This document shows, piece after piece, positions 34,359 to 44,397 of a DNA stretch of 64,000 bases (the first letter of the stretch is position 1; the number at the start of each line of letters is the position of its first letter). Under the pieces are notes generated by a model that had not been told where the DNA came from, made no database searches, and saw nothing but the letters and a program-made list of their open reading frames with translations. This DNA is from Alkalibacillus aidingensis (GTDB lineage Bacteria; Bacillota; Bacilli; Bacillales; Alkalibacillaceae). Where the stretch lies: contig NZ_JABXWU010000010.1 of the NCBI RefSeq assembly GCF_014595945.1, forward strand, positions 1 to 64,000, given 5' to 3'. The translations under genes and the position numbers were made by a program.

Positions 34359-36020
34359 ATGTCACCCAAACGTAAAACTAAACAAAGACCCAAACCAAAA
34401 GGGTTAACATCTTTTAGTGCAGCACTAAAGACACCTACGTTTATCATTTCAATTGCTATTGCCCTTATTTTCTTGGCTTTTGGGGTCTTTTTAGAAGACT
34501 TTGGAGATTACATGGATGTTACTTTTAACTGGGTTGTAACCAATCTCGGTTGGTCGTTCATCCTAGGAGGAAGTGCATTCATCTTAGTAACCGTTTTCCT
34601 AATCTTAAGTCCACTTGGAGAAATTAAATTAGGTGATGATGATGAAAAACCTGCTTTCTCAACAGGTGCTTGGTTTGCGATGTTATTTAGTGCAGGTATG
34701 GGGATCGGCTTATTATTCTGGGGTGTATCTGAGCCAATTAACCACTATGATTGGCCTGCTTATGGAGAAGGTGGTACAGCAGAAGCTGTGCATATGGCAT
34801 TACAGTACTCCTTTTTCCACTGGGGCTTACACCCATGGGCTGTATATGCAGTAGTTGCTTTATCACTGGCATATTTCTCATATAGAAAAAACCTGCCAAT
34901 GTTATTAAGCTCTACCTTAGAGCCGTTGATCGGAAGAGATCGCTTGAATGGTGGTTGGGGTAATACCGTTAATATTATTGGTGTTATTGCGACGTTATTC
35001 GGTATTTCTACATCACTAGGTCTAGGAGTTATGCAAATTGGTGGTGGTTTTGAAACTCTATTTGGGATTCCGAATGATACTGGCCTGTGGTTAATTATTA
35101 TCGTCGTCGTGACAGCACTTGCCATTATTTCAACAACGACCGGTATTGATAAAGGGATTAAATGGTTAAGTCAGGCTAACCTAGGTGTTGCCGCGTTGCT
35201 TCTATTGTTTGTCTTTATTTTAGGTCCGACACTATTTATTTTAAATTCGATGACCCATTCAACAGGTTCCTATTTACAAAACCTATTCCAAATGTCCTTT
35301 GGTATTGATGCAGCAGGTGAAGGTGCAGACGGTTGGTATGATGCTTGGACAATCTTCTATTGGGCATGGTGGATCGCATGGGCACCATTTGTTGGTTCAT
35401 TTATTGCTCGTGTATCTAGAGGACGTACCATTCGGAGTTTCGCTGTCGGGGTTTTATTAGTCCCAACGGCAGTAAGTATCCTATGGTTTAGTGTCTTTGG
35501 TGGAACGGCTTTATTCCAAGAACACTTTACCGATAGTAGTATTATGGATGCAGTTTTCGAGGACGAAGCTCAAGGATTCTTTGCGTTACTTGAAGGCTTC
35601 CCATTCTCAAGCTTACTTATCGTCGTTGCGATGATATCATTAACTGTGTTCTTCATTACGTCATCTGACTCAGGTACGTATGTAATTGGAATGTTGACCT
35701 CTAAAGGTAATATGAACCCACCAATTGCTTTACGTATTACTTGGGGATTAATTGAAGGTGCGTTTGCGGCAGTCTTATTAATGGCTGGTGGTTTAGCAGC
35801 GTTACAAACAGCATCTGTTGTTGGTGGCTTTCCATTTATGATCATCATGTTCTTAATGATGTACTGTTTAATATATGCGCTATTTAAAGAGTTGAGTGAA
35901 GGTTCACTACCAAGAGAGAGACAGCGTATTTACCACGCACTTGAAGATCTAACAGAAGAAAATAGGGTTTCAGAAGATGTCATTACAGACCCGGATGAGG
36001 TAACAGAAGAAAATAAATAA
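34359..36020 (+). CDS. opuD: BCCT-family glycine betaine transporter (OpuD type)
   Basis: A secondary transporter of 553 residues with about twelve membrane helices that takes up compatible solutes such as glycine betaine with sodium. Its signatures are SAGMGIGLLFWGVSEP and FYWAWWIAWAPFVGSFIARVSRGRTIRSF, with the Trp-rich substrate cage. A basic N-terminus (SPKRKTKQRPKPKG) and an acidic C-terminal tail frame the core and may sense osmotic strength. AGAGGAGG precedes the ATG. Expression is probably raised by general stress (sigma-B promoter). It fits with the glycine betaine synthesis gene at 52801. Confidence 0.9.
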   Translation: MSPKRKTKQRPKPKGLTSFSAALKTPTFIISIAIALIFLAFGVFLEDFGDYMDVTFNWVVTNLGWSFILGGSAFILVTVFLILSPLGEIKLGDDDEKPAFSTGAWFAMLFSAGMGIGLLFWGVSEPINHYDWPAYGEGGTAEAVHMALQYSFFHWGLHPWAVYAVVALSLAYFSYRKNLPMLLSSTLEPLIGRDRLNGGWGNTVNIIGVIATLFGISTSLGLGVMQIGGGFETLFGIPNDTGLWLIIIVVVTALAIISTTTGIDKGIKWLSQANLGVAALLLLFVFILGPTLFILNSMTHSTGSYLQNLFQMSFGIDAAGEGADGWYDAWTIFYWAWWIAWAPFVGSFIARVSRGRTIRSFAVGVLLVPTAVSILWFSVFGGTALFQEHFTDSSIMDAVFEDEAQGFFALLEGFPFSSLLIVVAMISLTVFFITSSDSGTYVIGMLTSKGNMNPPIALRITWGLIEGAFAAVLLMAGGLAALQTASVVGGFPFMIIMFLMMYCLIYALFKELSEGSLPRERQRIYHALEDLTEENRVSEDVITDPDEVTEENK

Positions 36021-36030
36021 TTATCAGTTC

Positions 36031-36085
36031 AGGGGTTGTCCTGCAGTCAATTTTTATGACTGTTGGGACGACCTCTTTTTATTTA
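36031..36085 (+). terminator. Terminator of the betaine transporter gene
   Basis: A long imperfect stem of about 19 bp (36031-36049 with 36057-36076), followed by TTTTTATTT. Confidence 0.8.
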
Positions 36086-36248
36086 GATGGGGCGATGAGG
36101 ACGACATAGTTAATCTTACTTAGGCTAAATGCCCTGAGTTTTACTGGTAGCCTTAGCCATTTCTTGACTTAAAAAATGCCCTCATATACACTTAAAAAAG
36201 ATTGACTGAAGCATGGTTAGATGTAGTTTGGGGTCTTGGAGGATTAAA

Positions 36249-37469
36249 ATGAATAAAGAAAACTTTATCCCTGTCATTCTCGGTTCAGATGATAATGCAT
36301 ATGGAATGGCAAGGGCATTTCATCAGGAATATGGAATTACTAGTGTGGTAGTAACTAAGGGTGAACTTCTTTCAACAGCTCATAGTCAGATTGTTGATAA
36401 GAGAATTTTCGAGAATTTTGATGAGCCCGAGTCGTTTGTACAAGCCTTATTAACGTTAAAAGATGAACTTAAAGAGCGGTCTGAACACTTAATTTTAATT
36501 GCTAGTAATGAGAACTATGTTGAACTTGCAGTGAGAAATAGGTCTGAGTTAGAGCCTCATTTCATTCTTCCTTTTGTTGAAGAAGAAATGATGGATGCCA
36601 TTATTTTTAAAGAGAATTTCTACAATTTATGTGAGAAATATGATCTCGATTATCCTGATACACTTATTTTCACCAAGGGTATGGACCCAGAGCAGGAATT
36701 ACCTTTTGGGTTTCCAGTTGTTGTTAAAGCCTCTGATAGTATGAGGTATTTTAATGCACAGTTTCCTGGGAAGAAAAAAGCTTACGTCATACATAGTAAA
36801 GAGGAGTTTGTTCAAACAATCCACAATATTTACTCTTCAACCTACGACGGAACGCTGATTATCCAGGACTATATTCCAGGAAATGACACCGTTATGCGAG
36901 TACTTAATGCTTATTGTGATCGTAACGGTAAAGTAAGAATGATGTGTTTAGGACGAGTTGTCCTAGAGGATTACACACCTGTTTTAATTGGAAACTATGT
37001 AGGTATCGTCGGTGAACAAGATCAGCAATTGTACGATCAGTATAAGACCTTCTTAGAGGAACTTGGATTTACCGGTTATGCAAACATTGATTTAAAGTAT
37101 GACCGACGCGATGGTAAGTATAAAATTTTTGAATTGAATATTAGACAAGGCCGTAGTAGCTATTTCGTTACGGCAAATGGCTATAATATGGCAAAATACT
37201 TAGTTGAGGATCGTGTGTATCAAAAAGACTCGGAAGTTGATTACGGTAAGAATGAGGTGTTGTGGCATTCTGTCCCTAAAAAGCTGTTAGTCAATTACAC
37301 GATGGATGAAGATCTAAAGTGCCAAATTAAAAAATTAATTAGACAGAAGAAAACTTCCACCACGCTTTTTTATCAAAAAGATTTCAATTTACTTAGGTAT
37401 GCAAAGTTACTAAGACAGTATTTTAGTTATTATAAAAGGTTTAAGAACCACTTTAAGGTTAAAGAATGA
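36249..37469 (+). CDS. D-aspartate ligase (ATP-grasp, Asl_fm type)
   Basis: An ATP-grasp enzyme of 406 residues that matches, from memory, Enterococcus faecium D-aspartate ligase almost end to end: PVILGSDDNAYGMARAF, QELPFGFPVVVKASDS, VMRVLNAYCDRNGKVRMMCLG, GFTGYANIDLKYDRRDGKYK, FELNIRQGRSSYFV and the C-terminal NHFKVKE. That enzyme joins the beta-carboxyl of D-Asp to the side-chain amine of residue 3 of the peptidoglycan precursor. Start ATG 36249, 5 nt after TTGGAGG. It begins a two-gene operon with a FemABX protein, and an aspartate racemase lies 3 kb downstream. D-Glu is an alternative substrate. Confidence 0.85.
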   Translation: MNKENFIPVILGSDDNAYGMARAFHQEYGITSVVVTKGELLSTAHSQIVDKRIFENFDEPESFVQALLTLKDELKERSEHLILIASNENYVELAVRNRSELEPHFILPFVEEEMMDAIIFKENFYNLCEKYDLDYPDTLIFTKGMDPEQELPFGFPVVVKASDSMRYFNAQFPGKKKAYVIHSKEEFVQTIHNIYSSTYDGTLIIQDYIPGNDTVMRVLNAYCDRNGKVRMMCLGRVVLEDYTPVLIGNYVGIVGEQDQQLYDQYKTFLEELGFTGYANIDLKYDRRDGKYKIFELNIRQGRSSYFVTANGYNMAKYLVEDRVYQKDSEVDYGKNEVLWHSVPKKLLVNYTMDEDLKCQIKKLIRQKKTSTTLFYQKDFNLLRYAKLLRQYFSYYKRFKNHFKVKE

Positions 37470-37505
37470 CGTATTAGCATAAAGCCGTGAAAGGATTGAA
37501 TATTT

Positions 37506-38555
37506 GTGCCTGTTTTAGATAAAACAGATGAAAAAAAGGTAGATCAATATAAGGAATTTGTTAGGAATTCCACTCACCGATCGTTAACACAAGATTATAA
37601 TTGGAAAAATGTTAAAGACGATTGGGGTAATGAACAAGTTTATATTGAAAGAGATGGGGAAATAGTTGCCGCGTTGTCTTTACTTATCCAAAAGACACCA
37701 GGTGGATACTCTTTGTTGTATGCACCTAGAGGACCAGTTTGCGATTTTTATGATCTTTCCTTAGTTACTGAACTGGTTAATGAGGCTAAGGAAGTGGCAA
37801 AAAAACATAAAGCATTTGTGCTTAAAATGGATCCAGAGGTTTTGTATACAGATGAGCTGGATCAGAAGTATCGTCGTGCTGGTTTTGTTGTGAGAAATTC
37901 AGATGATGACCAGGATGATTTAATTCAGCCGATGATGAATATGGTGGTTGACTTAGAAAACAAAGATGAAGAATCATTAATGTTAGGTTTTAAACGAAAA
38001 ACTCGAAATAACATCAGACGAGCATTGAAAAAAGGTGTTAAAACAACTTATTCAAGAGAAGATGATTATTTAGAAAAGTTTTATGAGATTTATAAAACGA
38101 TGGCTGAGAGAAATGGAATCGCAACTCGTCCTTTCGATTACTTTATTAAATTGCGTGATTCCTTCGAGGGTCTTCGTATTTATTTAACTGAGCATGAAGG
38201 GGACTATTTATCTGGAGCAATTACGATCAATTACGAAGGTAAGATGTATTACATTTATGCAGGTAGTACGAATGAAAAGCGTAATTTAAGCCCAAACCAT
38301 GTCATGAATTATGAGATGATGAAGTGGGGCATTGAAGAAAATGCCATTCAATATGACTTAGGTGGCATCTTTAGTTTAAATAAAGAAGAAGACGGATTAT
38401 TTGAATTTAAACGAGGATTTTTCAAAGAAGAAGAAGAGGGAGTAAGAAGGTATATAGGTGAAGTGGATTATGTCTATAAACCTTTCATTTATAAATTATT
38501 CGTTAAGTTCTTACCAATGATTAAACAATTAAGACGTAAGCTGAAAAGGAACTAA
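37506..38555 (+). CDS. FemABX-family peptidoglycan aminoacyltransferase
   Basis: A GNAT-fold protein of 349 residues of the Fem type: RGPVCDFYDL, the FKRKTRNNIRRALKKGV segment, YLSGAITINYEGKMYYIYAGS, and FKRGFFKE followed by a basic C-terminus. Such enzymes move an amino acid from aminoacyl-tRNA onto the peptidoglycan precursor to build the interpeptide bridge. The start is GTG 37506 after AAAGGA, 36 bp after the D-Asp ligase. It ends at a strong terminator. Whether it adds a second bridge residue after D-Asp, or acts in another wall modification, is not clear. Confidence 0.85.
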   Translation: MPVLDKTDEKKVDQYKEFVRNSTHRSLTQDYNWKNVKDDWGNEQVYIERDGEIVAALSLLIQKTPGGYSLLYAPRGPVCDFYDLSLVTELVNEAKEVAKKHKAFVLKMDPEVLYTDELDQKYRRAGFVVRNSDDDQDDLIQPMMNMVVDLENKDEESLMLGFKRKTRNNIRRALKKGVKTTYSREDDYLEKFYEIYKTMAERNGIATRPFDYFIKLRDSFEGLRIYLTEHEGDYLSGAITINYEGKMYYIYAGSTNEKRNLSPNHVMNYEMMKWGIEENAIQYDLGGIFSLNKEEDGLFEFKRGFFKEEEEGVRRYIGEVDYVYKPFIYKLFVKFLPMIKQLRRKLKRN

Positions 38556-38585
38556 TGGATTAGATTCTTAATCATACTACACTAG

Positions 38586-38624
38586 CCCAGTTAGTTATCA
38601 TTAAAAGCTAACTGGGTTTTTTTA
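38586..38624 (+). terminator. Terminator of the ligase-Fem operon
   Basis: CCCAGTTAG (38586-38594) pairs perfectly with CTAACTGGG (38608-38616), followed by seven T. The following gap to 38917 holds only an imperfect GGTCAA...TTGACC repeat (38789-38820) and probable promoter sequence. Confidence 0.9.
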
Positions 38625-38916
38625 ATGTGTTCCAAGACTTTCTTAAAGATATGATCATAAATTGATATAAATTCATTTAAAACTTATAATGGAATTAATA
38701 TAAATGTGTTAAATGGAATTTAGCAGTAAAAAATTGAATATATACTGCGAATTAGAGTTTATAAACGTTGAAACTGTTAAAACTAAGGTCAAACTAAAGC
38801 TTTTTTGTCCGAATTGACCAAAATACGTTTTAATCTCTCGAAAGGTATATCATGTTAAAGTACTGGTTGATAAGTTGTAACGGTCATTCATTGATAAGTG
38901 AAAAGGGGTAATATTT

Positions 38917-40410
38917 ATGAGGTTAGAAACACTTCTTCAGGCGGTAAACGTATCTAAAACATTTAAAGCTGAAGATGTTGTGATTGAGGGAATCGCCTAT
39001 CATTCTCAGAAAGTAAAACAAGGTGATCTATTTGTATGTGTTCGTGGGTTAAAGACTGATGGACATAAGTATTTAGGACAAGCCATGCGTAAAGGAGCTG
39101 TTGCAGCAGTAGTTGAGGAATTTCAGGAGGATTTGGATATTCCTCAATATTTAGTTGAGGATAGTCGTTTGGCTTTGGCGCGTTTAGCCGCTAAATTCTA
39201 TAATAATCCATCAAAGAAGCTTAATATGATTGGAATTACGGCTACAAACGGAAAGACGACTACAACTTATATGACTAATGCCATTCTTGAACGCCAAGGC
39301 TATAAAACGGGAATGATGGGGACTGTAACCGTTAAAATTGATGATTTGTCGATTCCGGCTCAGTTAACTACTCCTGAATCATTGGACTTACAACAATACT
39401 TGAGTCAAATGTATCACCGTGGAGTTTCCCATGTTAGTATGGAAGTGTCATCGCAAGCATTAGAGATGAACCGTGTCGAACAGGTTGATTACGATATTGT
39501 GACTATGAACAACATTAGCCGTGAACATATTGATGCACACGGGTCATTTGAACGATATTTTGATATTAAATCTAGCTTAATTAGGCATGCCAAACCTGAT
39601 GCCTTTGCTGTACTAAATATGGACTGCCCTTACACATCAAAGTTAGTCGACCAGACTGAAGCTAATGTATTAACTTACAGTGTTAATAATGACGAAGGTG
39701 ATTTGATTTGTGAGAATTTAGACCTTTCAACTGGTCGAGCTAATTTCACAGTCAATTTAACTAAACCTTTACAGACTAAAACACAAAGATATAAACCGAT
39801 GACATTCGATGTGAGCTTAGCTGTACCTGGTTTGCATTCAGTTTATAATGCGATGATGGCTATTTGTATTTCTTTACTTTCAGATGTAGATGTTGAGACT
39901 ATTCAAGAAACCTTGAAGTCTTTTGGTGGTGTTGAGCGCCGATTTGAATTTATCTATGAGGATGATATTAAGGTCGTTGACGATCACTTCGCAAATGCTG
40001 GTAATATTGATGTAACCCTTGAAACGTTAAAGAAAATGGATTATCGTAACTTACACTTAGTCTATGCGATAAGAGGTGAGAGAGGTCCAACAGTGAACCG
40101 TGAAAATGCTGAAGCCATTGCCTCTTGGGCTGATGAACTAGGACTTGAAAAAGTGATTGCGACTAAAAGTGAATCACATGTAACAGACAAAGACCGTGTC
40201 ACTCAAGAAGAACAAGCTGTTTTCCAAGAAGTCATGGATCAGGCTAATATTGATGTTGATATCTTTGATGAATTGCCTCATGCAATTGACCAAGCACTTA
40301 ACGAAGCACATGAGGGCGACTTGATTTTACTAGCAGGTGCCCAAGGGATGGACAGTGGAGCGAGTATTGCTTTAAATGAAATAGATAAGCGAAAAAAGCA
40401 AACCATTTAG
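38917..40410 (+). CDS. MurE-like Mur ligase paralogue
   Basis: A cytosolic Mur ligase of 497 residues. The N-terminal domain has the MurE-type VIEGIAYHSQKVKQGDLFVCVRG. The ATP loop is GITATNGKTTTT (106-117), and the carbamylated-type Lys is in YFDIKSSLI (K218). It departs from true MurE in two places: MEVSSQALEMNRV has Gln180 where the Mg-binding His of SSHAL lies, and the C-terminal substrate motif (DNPR in diaminopimelate enzymes) is missing, with ATKSESHVT in its place. It is therefore probably not the standard DAP-adding enzyme. By context it may add lysine or ornithine, or another amino acid, for the D-Asp bridged wall. Operon with the racemase. Confidence 0.75.
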   Translation: MRLETLLQAVNVSKTFKAEDVVIEGIAYHSQKVKQGDLFVCVRGLKTDGHKYLGQAMRKGAVAAVVEEFQEDLDIPQYLVEDSRLALARLAAKFYNNPSKKLNMIGITATNGKTTTTYMTNAILERQGYKTGMMGTVTVKIDDLSIPAQLTTPESLDLQQYLSQMYHRGVSHVSMEVSSQALEMNRVEQVDYDIVTMNNISREHIDAHGSFERYFDIKSSLIRHAKPDAFAVLNMDCPYTSKLVDQTEANVLTYSVNNDEGDLICENLDLSTGRANFTVNLTKPLQTKTQRYKPMTFDVSLAVPGLHSVYNAMMAICISLLSDVDVETIQETLKSFGGVERRFEFIYEDDIKVVDDHFANAGNIDVTLETLKKMDYRNLHLVYAIRGERGPTVNRENAEAIASWADELGLEKVIATKSESHVTDKDRVTQEEQAVFQEVMDQANIDVDIFDELPHAIDQALNEAHEGDLILLAGAQGMDSGASIALNEIDKRKKQTI

Positions 40411-40455
40411 TCCAATATGGTAAGGAACAGATTCTACTTAAAAGAAGGTTGATTT

Positions 40456-41190
40456 ATGAAAAGGAAAAAAATAGGTGTACTAGGTGGGATGGGATCTCAA
40501 GCTACTTCAGTTTACTTTAATCGGGTAGTTGAACAAACTGAAGTGAAGAATGACCAAGACCATATAGACATGATCATCTTAAACCATGCAAGTTTACCTG
40601 ATCGTACAGAAGTGATCCTAACGAATCGCGAAGAAACCTTCTTAGAGCCAATTAAAAAAGATATACAGCTATTAACTGACGCTAATGTTGATTATATTGC
40701 GATGACCTGTAATACAGCGCATTACTTTTTTGATTTGTTACAGGCGACTACATCCGTTCCTATGATTAATATGGTTGAAGAAACTTTAAAATTAATTGAA
40801 CAGCATTATGGAAGAGGCTCGAAAGTAGGTATACTAGCTACAGATGGGACGATTGTATGTCATACGTATCAAAACATGTGTGAACGTTATGGTATGATTC
40901 CTCACGCACCAAATGAAACCATTCAACAACAGACGATGGATTTAATCTATCGAGTCAAAGCGGATGAAGAAGTTGATGCTGGTCAGTTAGAGACCATAAT
41001 TCATCACTTAATGGTTGAGGAGAAATGTGATTGTGTCATCTTAGCTTGTACAGAGTTATCATGTATCAACATTGGATCGACTTTTAATAAGCATACAATT
41101 GATGCCATGGACGCACTAGTTGGTTCAACGATTCGCTTAGCGGGAGGCAAACTTAAATCATCAGTTCTCCCATATGAGAAAATTAAATAA
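40456..41190 (+). CDS. racD: Aspartate/glutamate racemase
   Basis: A 244-residue cofactor-independent racemase. GVLGGMGSQATSVYF starts the fold, and the two catalytic cysteines lie in IAMTCNTAHYF and VILACTELSCI. The aspartate-racemase subgroup (YgeA/RacD) begins this way. It would supply D-Asp to the ligase encoded at 36249. It follows the MurE-like gene by 45 bp, hence the same operon, and ends at a long structured terminator. Confidence 0.85.
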   Translation: MKRKKIGVLGGMGSQATSVYFNRVVEQTEVKNDQDHIDMIILNHASLPDRTEVILTNREETFLEPIKKDIQLLTDANVDYIAMTCNTAHYFFDLLQATTSVPMINMVEETLKLIEQHYGRGSKVGILATDGTIVCHTYQNMCERYGMIPHAPNETIQQQTMDLIYRVKADEEVDAGQLETIIHHLMVEEKCDCVILACTELSCINIGSTFNKHTIDAMDALVGSTIRLAGGKLKSSVLPYEKIK

Positions 41191-41214
41191 TGAACGTATT
41201 AAATTCGTATAATA

Positions 41215-41343
41215 AGAGGCTGGATATAACGAAGTGAAACAATAGTAAAGCCAAACCATGCACTAGTTAAGCGATGGATATTCGCAATAGCTAATAGTTC
41301 GGTTTTTCCATTGATCAACACGTTTGTCTAAGCCTCTTTTTGA
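41215..41343 (+). terminator. Long-stem terminator with a structured insert
   Basis: AGAGGCT (41215-41221) can pair with AGCCTCT (41331-41337), followed by TTTTT. The 110 nt between include smaller hairpins such as GCGATGGATATTCGC. No gene is visible in 41191-41416. Confidence 0.5.
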
Positions 41344-41416
41344 TAATTGTAGATTTTTATCGCTTAACATTATAAAATGTTTATGGATGATTGCATCATA
41401 GAGAAAGGTTTGGTTG

Positions 41417-42472
41417 ATGTTTATGAATATTTTAATCACAGGTGGAACGGGTTTTTTAGGAACTATTTTAGTGAAGCGCCTCGTGCAAAAGCAGCATCAA
41501 GTCTATGTTCTAGTTAGGAATCAGTCGAAATTAGAAGCTTTGTATAAACACTTTAATGAACAAGAGCGCCAACAAATCAAGGTAGTAGAAGGTGATTTGC
41601 TTGATGAAAACTTAGGTATCAGCTCTTCAGTATTAGCCGAATTAGCGAAGAAAATTGATGCTATTTACCACACTGCCGCGTATTTGTCATTTGATGAGGA
41701 AGAAAGGCAACGTGTATTTGACATAAATTTAACAGGGACTAAGCGAGTATTAGAATTGGCGACTTCCCTGGATGTGGACAAATTTATTCATGTAAGTACA
41801 GCGTATACGTTAGGTGAGCAAACGATCGGGGAAGAAAAGCTACATTCAACGAACCGTTCATTCGTTAACACATATGAAGAAAGCAAATGTCATGCCGAGC
41901 ATTTAGTGATGTCTTATCAAGGTCAAATGAATGTCATGATCATGCGTCCAGCAATTATTATAGGTGATTCATTTACGGGTGAAGCGGATACTACCTTTGG
42001 ATTATACGGCATTTTACGGACGGTTAAATTACTTAAGAAAAAGGTTGAGCGAAAAGGGGAACCTAAGCAAAACTTTAGGCTATTAATTGAAAAAGATACA
42101 GTATCCAACTTGGTACCAGTTGACTTTGTGATCAACATGTTGATGCTAGGATTGACTTATGGCGAAGATGGAAAGATCTATCATATTACCAATCCCAACC
42201 CACCAACCAATGGTGAGATTTTTGACGCTATTCGTAAAGGGTTGGATTTCCCTCATGTGGAAATTGTGTCTTATTCAGAGGCAAATGAATTAACCGAAGA
42301 AGAGCGGAAACTGAATCAGCCATTAGAGGTGTTTGAGCAGTATTTAAACCGTTCAATTACATTTAAAAGAGAGAATACAAAGCGCTTATTAAAACAAGCT
42401 AATGAAGCAGATTTGTCCATGGATCAAGAGATGCTTTTAAGGATTATTAAAGGTTTTGATGAGCAAGAATAA
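41417..42472 (+). CDS. Extended SDR-family NAD(P)-dependent oxidoreductase/epimerase
   Basis: A 351-residue Rossmann-fold protein: ITGGTGFLGTILVKRL at the nucleotide site, FIHVSTAYT and YEESKCHAE (the YxxxK pair). It resembles the thioester-reductase/male-sterility-like branch of extended SDRs. It ends in a charged helical tail. The substrate is unknown. ATG 41417 is favoured (AAAGG 9 nt upstream), but ATG 41423 is possible. Convergent with the helicase gene and sharing its terminator. Confidence 0.8.
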   Translation: MFMNILITGGTGFLGTILVKRLVQKQHQVYVLVRNQSKLEALYKHFNEQERQQIKVVEGDLLDENLGISSSVLAELAKKIDAIYHTAAYLSFDEEERQRVFDINLTGTKRVLELATSLDVDKFIHVSTAYTLGEQTIGEEKLHSTNRSFVNTYEESKCHAEHLVMSYQGQMNVMIMRPAIIIGDSFTGEADTTFGLYGILRTVKLLKKKVERKGEPKQNFRLLIEKDTVSNLVPVDFVINMLMLGLTYGEDGKIYHITNPNPPTNGEIFDAIRKGLDFPHVEIVSYSEANELTEEERKLNQPLEVFEQYLNRSITFKRENTKRLLKQANEADLSMDQEMLLRIIKGFDEQE

Positions 42473-42473
42473 A

Positions 42474-42516
42474 AAGGAGACTAGTCACATGATGATGTGA
42501 ACTAGTCTCTTTTTGT
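42474..42516. terminator. Bidirectional terminator
   Basis: A stem of about 16 bp (AGGAGACTAGTCACAT with ATGTGAACTAGTCTCT) across a 4-nt loop has T-runs on both strands. It serves both the SDR and the helicase gene. Confidence 0.9.
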
Positions 42517-44052
42517 TTAGTTATTTTGATTTCTTTTTCTGTTGCGACGTGGTGCTTGATTTTTACCGTTACCACGTGGTTTTTGTCCTTGACGGTAACC
42601 ACCGCCACCACGGTTCCCACCACGATTACCGCCACGGTTTCCACCACTACCTCGATTTCCACCGCCGCCACGACGACCACGTCCACCGCCGCCACGGCCT
42701 TTTCCACCTTGACGGTTAGATACTTTTTTGACTCTTAGTGGTTCAACAGCAGATAATTTAACAGGGGTTTGACTTGGTTCTTTTGTTAATAGCTTGACTG
42801 CTGCAGCTACGACATCGACTGCTTCTTCTTCAGATAGTAAACGTTTTGCAGCCTCATGATAATCTTTACCTTCACCGGATAATACAGCATGTTTTAATTG
42901 TTCGATCGCTTCTTCTTGTAAGCCTTCCAAAACAGCATGGTAAGAAGGAATTGGTTGTTGTTCAATCTTACGTTTGGTTAATTTTTCAATCGTTTTTAAA
43001 TGGTCCATTTCACGAGGTGTGACAAACGTATAAGCTCTTCCTTTTTCCCCTGCACGTCCTGTACGCCCAATTCGGTGTACATAGCTTTCAGGGTCTTGAG
43101 GTAAGTCAAAGTTATACACGTGTGTTACACCAGAAATGTCCAAGCCACGTGCTGCTACGTCAGTCGCAACTAGAATATCAGTCGCTTGGTCTTTAAAGCG
43201 ACGAATAACTTTTTCACGTTTCACTTGTGGAATATCACCATGAATTCCTTCTGCTGAATAACCACGTTTCATAAGTCCTTCAGTTAGTTCATCTACACGT
43301 TTTTTCGTACGTCCAAAAATGATAGCCAAGTCTGGGGACTCGATGTCTAAAGAACGACATAGAACATCAAATTTCTTGTCTTCTTTAACATCAAAGTAAT
43401 ATTGATCGATATGATCAACAGTAAGCTCTTTAGATTTGACGCGAATAATTTCAGGCTCTGACATAAATTTTTCAGCTAATAATTGGATTCGTTTTGGCAT
43501 GGTAGCTGAAAATAAAAGCGTTTGATGTTCTTGTGGCATTTCAGCAAGAATCGCCTCTATGTCTTCAATGAAGCCCATATTTAACATTTCATCTGCTTCA
43601 TCTAATACGACGGTTTGAATGTTACCTAGACGAATCGTACGTCTTCTAATATGGTCTAACAAACGCCCTGGTGTTGCGGCAATTAATTGTGGTCGACGTT
43701 TTAACGCACGAATTTGTCGGTTGATATCTTGTCCACCGTAAATAGGTACAGTTTTAACGCCTTTTACCTGTCCGATTCTATTTAATTCCTCTGCGACTTG
43801 AATAGCCAATTCACGTGTTGGAGCTATAACAACTCCTTGAATATCTTTGTCTTGAGGGTCAATCTTATCAATCATCGGTACTCCAAAGGCGGTTGTTTTC
43901 CCTGTACCCGTTTGAGCTTGTCCGATCATATCCTTACCTGATAAAGCTACAGGGATGGCTGATTCCTGAATAGGTGTTGTTGTTTCAAACCCCATCTTGG
44001 CTAGTGCTTCTAATATACTGCCTTCAAGGTTTAATTCGTAAAAAGTTTTCAA
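42517..44052 (-). CDS. cshA: DEAD-box RNA helicase (CshA type)
   Basis: A 511-residue ATP-dependent RNA helicase of the ribosome-biogenesis and RNA-turnover kind. Q motif [62 protein letters not shown] and [12 protein letters not shown] are all present. The last 70 residues are an RGG/GGN-rich basic tail (about 442-500) ending in NRKRNQNN, which gives the plus strand its CCACCACG repeats. The start is TTG 44052, supported by AGGAGG 7 nt upstream. A long leader (44053-44200) with several T-runs may carry cold-responsive control. Confidence 0.93.
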   Translation of the reverse strand: MKTFYELNLEGSILEALAKMGFETTTPIQESAIPVALSGKDMIGQAQTGTGKTTAFGVPMIDKIDPQDKDIQGVVIAPTRELAIQVAEELNRIGQVKGVKTVPIYGGQDINRQIRALKRRPQLIAATPGRLLDHIRRRTIRLGNIQTVVLDEADEMLNMGFIEDIEAILAEMPQEHQTLLFSATMPKRIQLLAEKFMSEPEIIRVKSKELTVDHIDQYYFDVKEDKKFDVLCRSLDIESPDLAIIFGRTKKRVDELTEGLMKRGYSAEGIHGDIPQVKREKVIRRFKDQATDILVATDVAARGLDISGVTHVYNFDLPQDPESYVHRIGRTGRAGEKGRAYTFVTPREMDHLKTIEKLTKRKIEQQPIPSYHAVLEGLQEEAIEQLKHAVLSGEGKDYHEAAKRLLSEEEAVDVVAAAVKLLTKEPSQTPVKLSAVEPLRVKKVSNRQGGKGRGGGGRGRRGGGGNRGSGGNRGGNRGGNRGGGGYRQGQKPRGNGKNQAPRRNRKRNQNN

Positions 44053-44397
44053 TATTGTTCCTCCTAAGTATTTTTACCTCTATTATTTACATAAAAAAAG
44101 TAGCACATGCTAAATGTCGGAAAAAAAGTTGCTTCCTACACTTATTAGTAGCTACAGATTACTTTTCTTCTTATGGTAAATTTAACAAATACGACTAAGT
44201 ATAACCTTTAGCATGATAAAAGTCAATTTTTATATTTTTCCCTTCGATTTCATTCTAACAAATAATCGGTCGATATGTGTAATCAAAAGGTTTAATTTGG
44301 TAATTTTCTTCATATTCAAATGTAAGATACACTCTTATCATGTATAATTAAAGCTAAGGTATGTATGTAATTAAATGACAAAAAGGGAGTTTAATTA

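Noticed and set aside
42447-42738. His-, Val- or Thr-rich frames opposite the helicase tail
   Set aside because: Shadows of the RGG-coding codons of the helicase gene.
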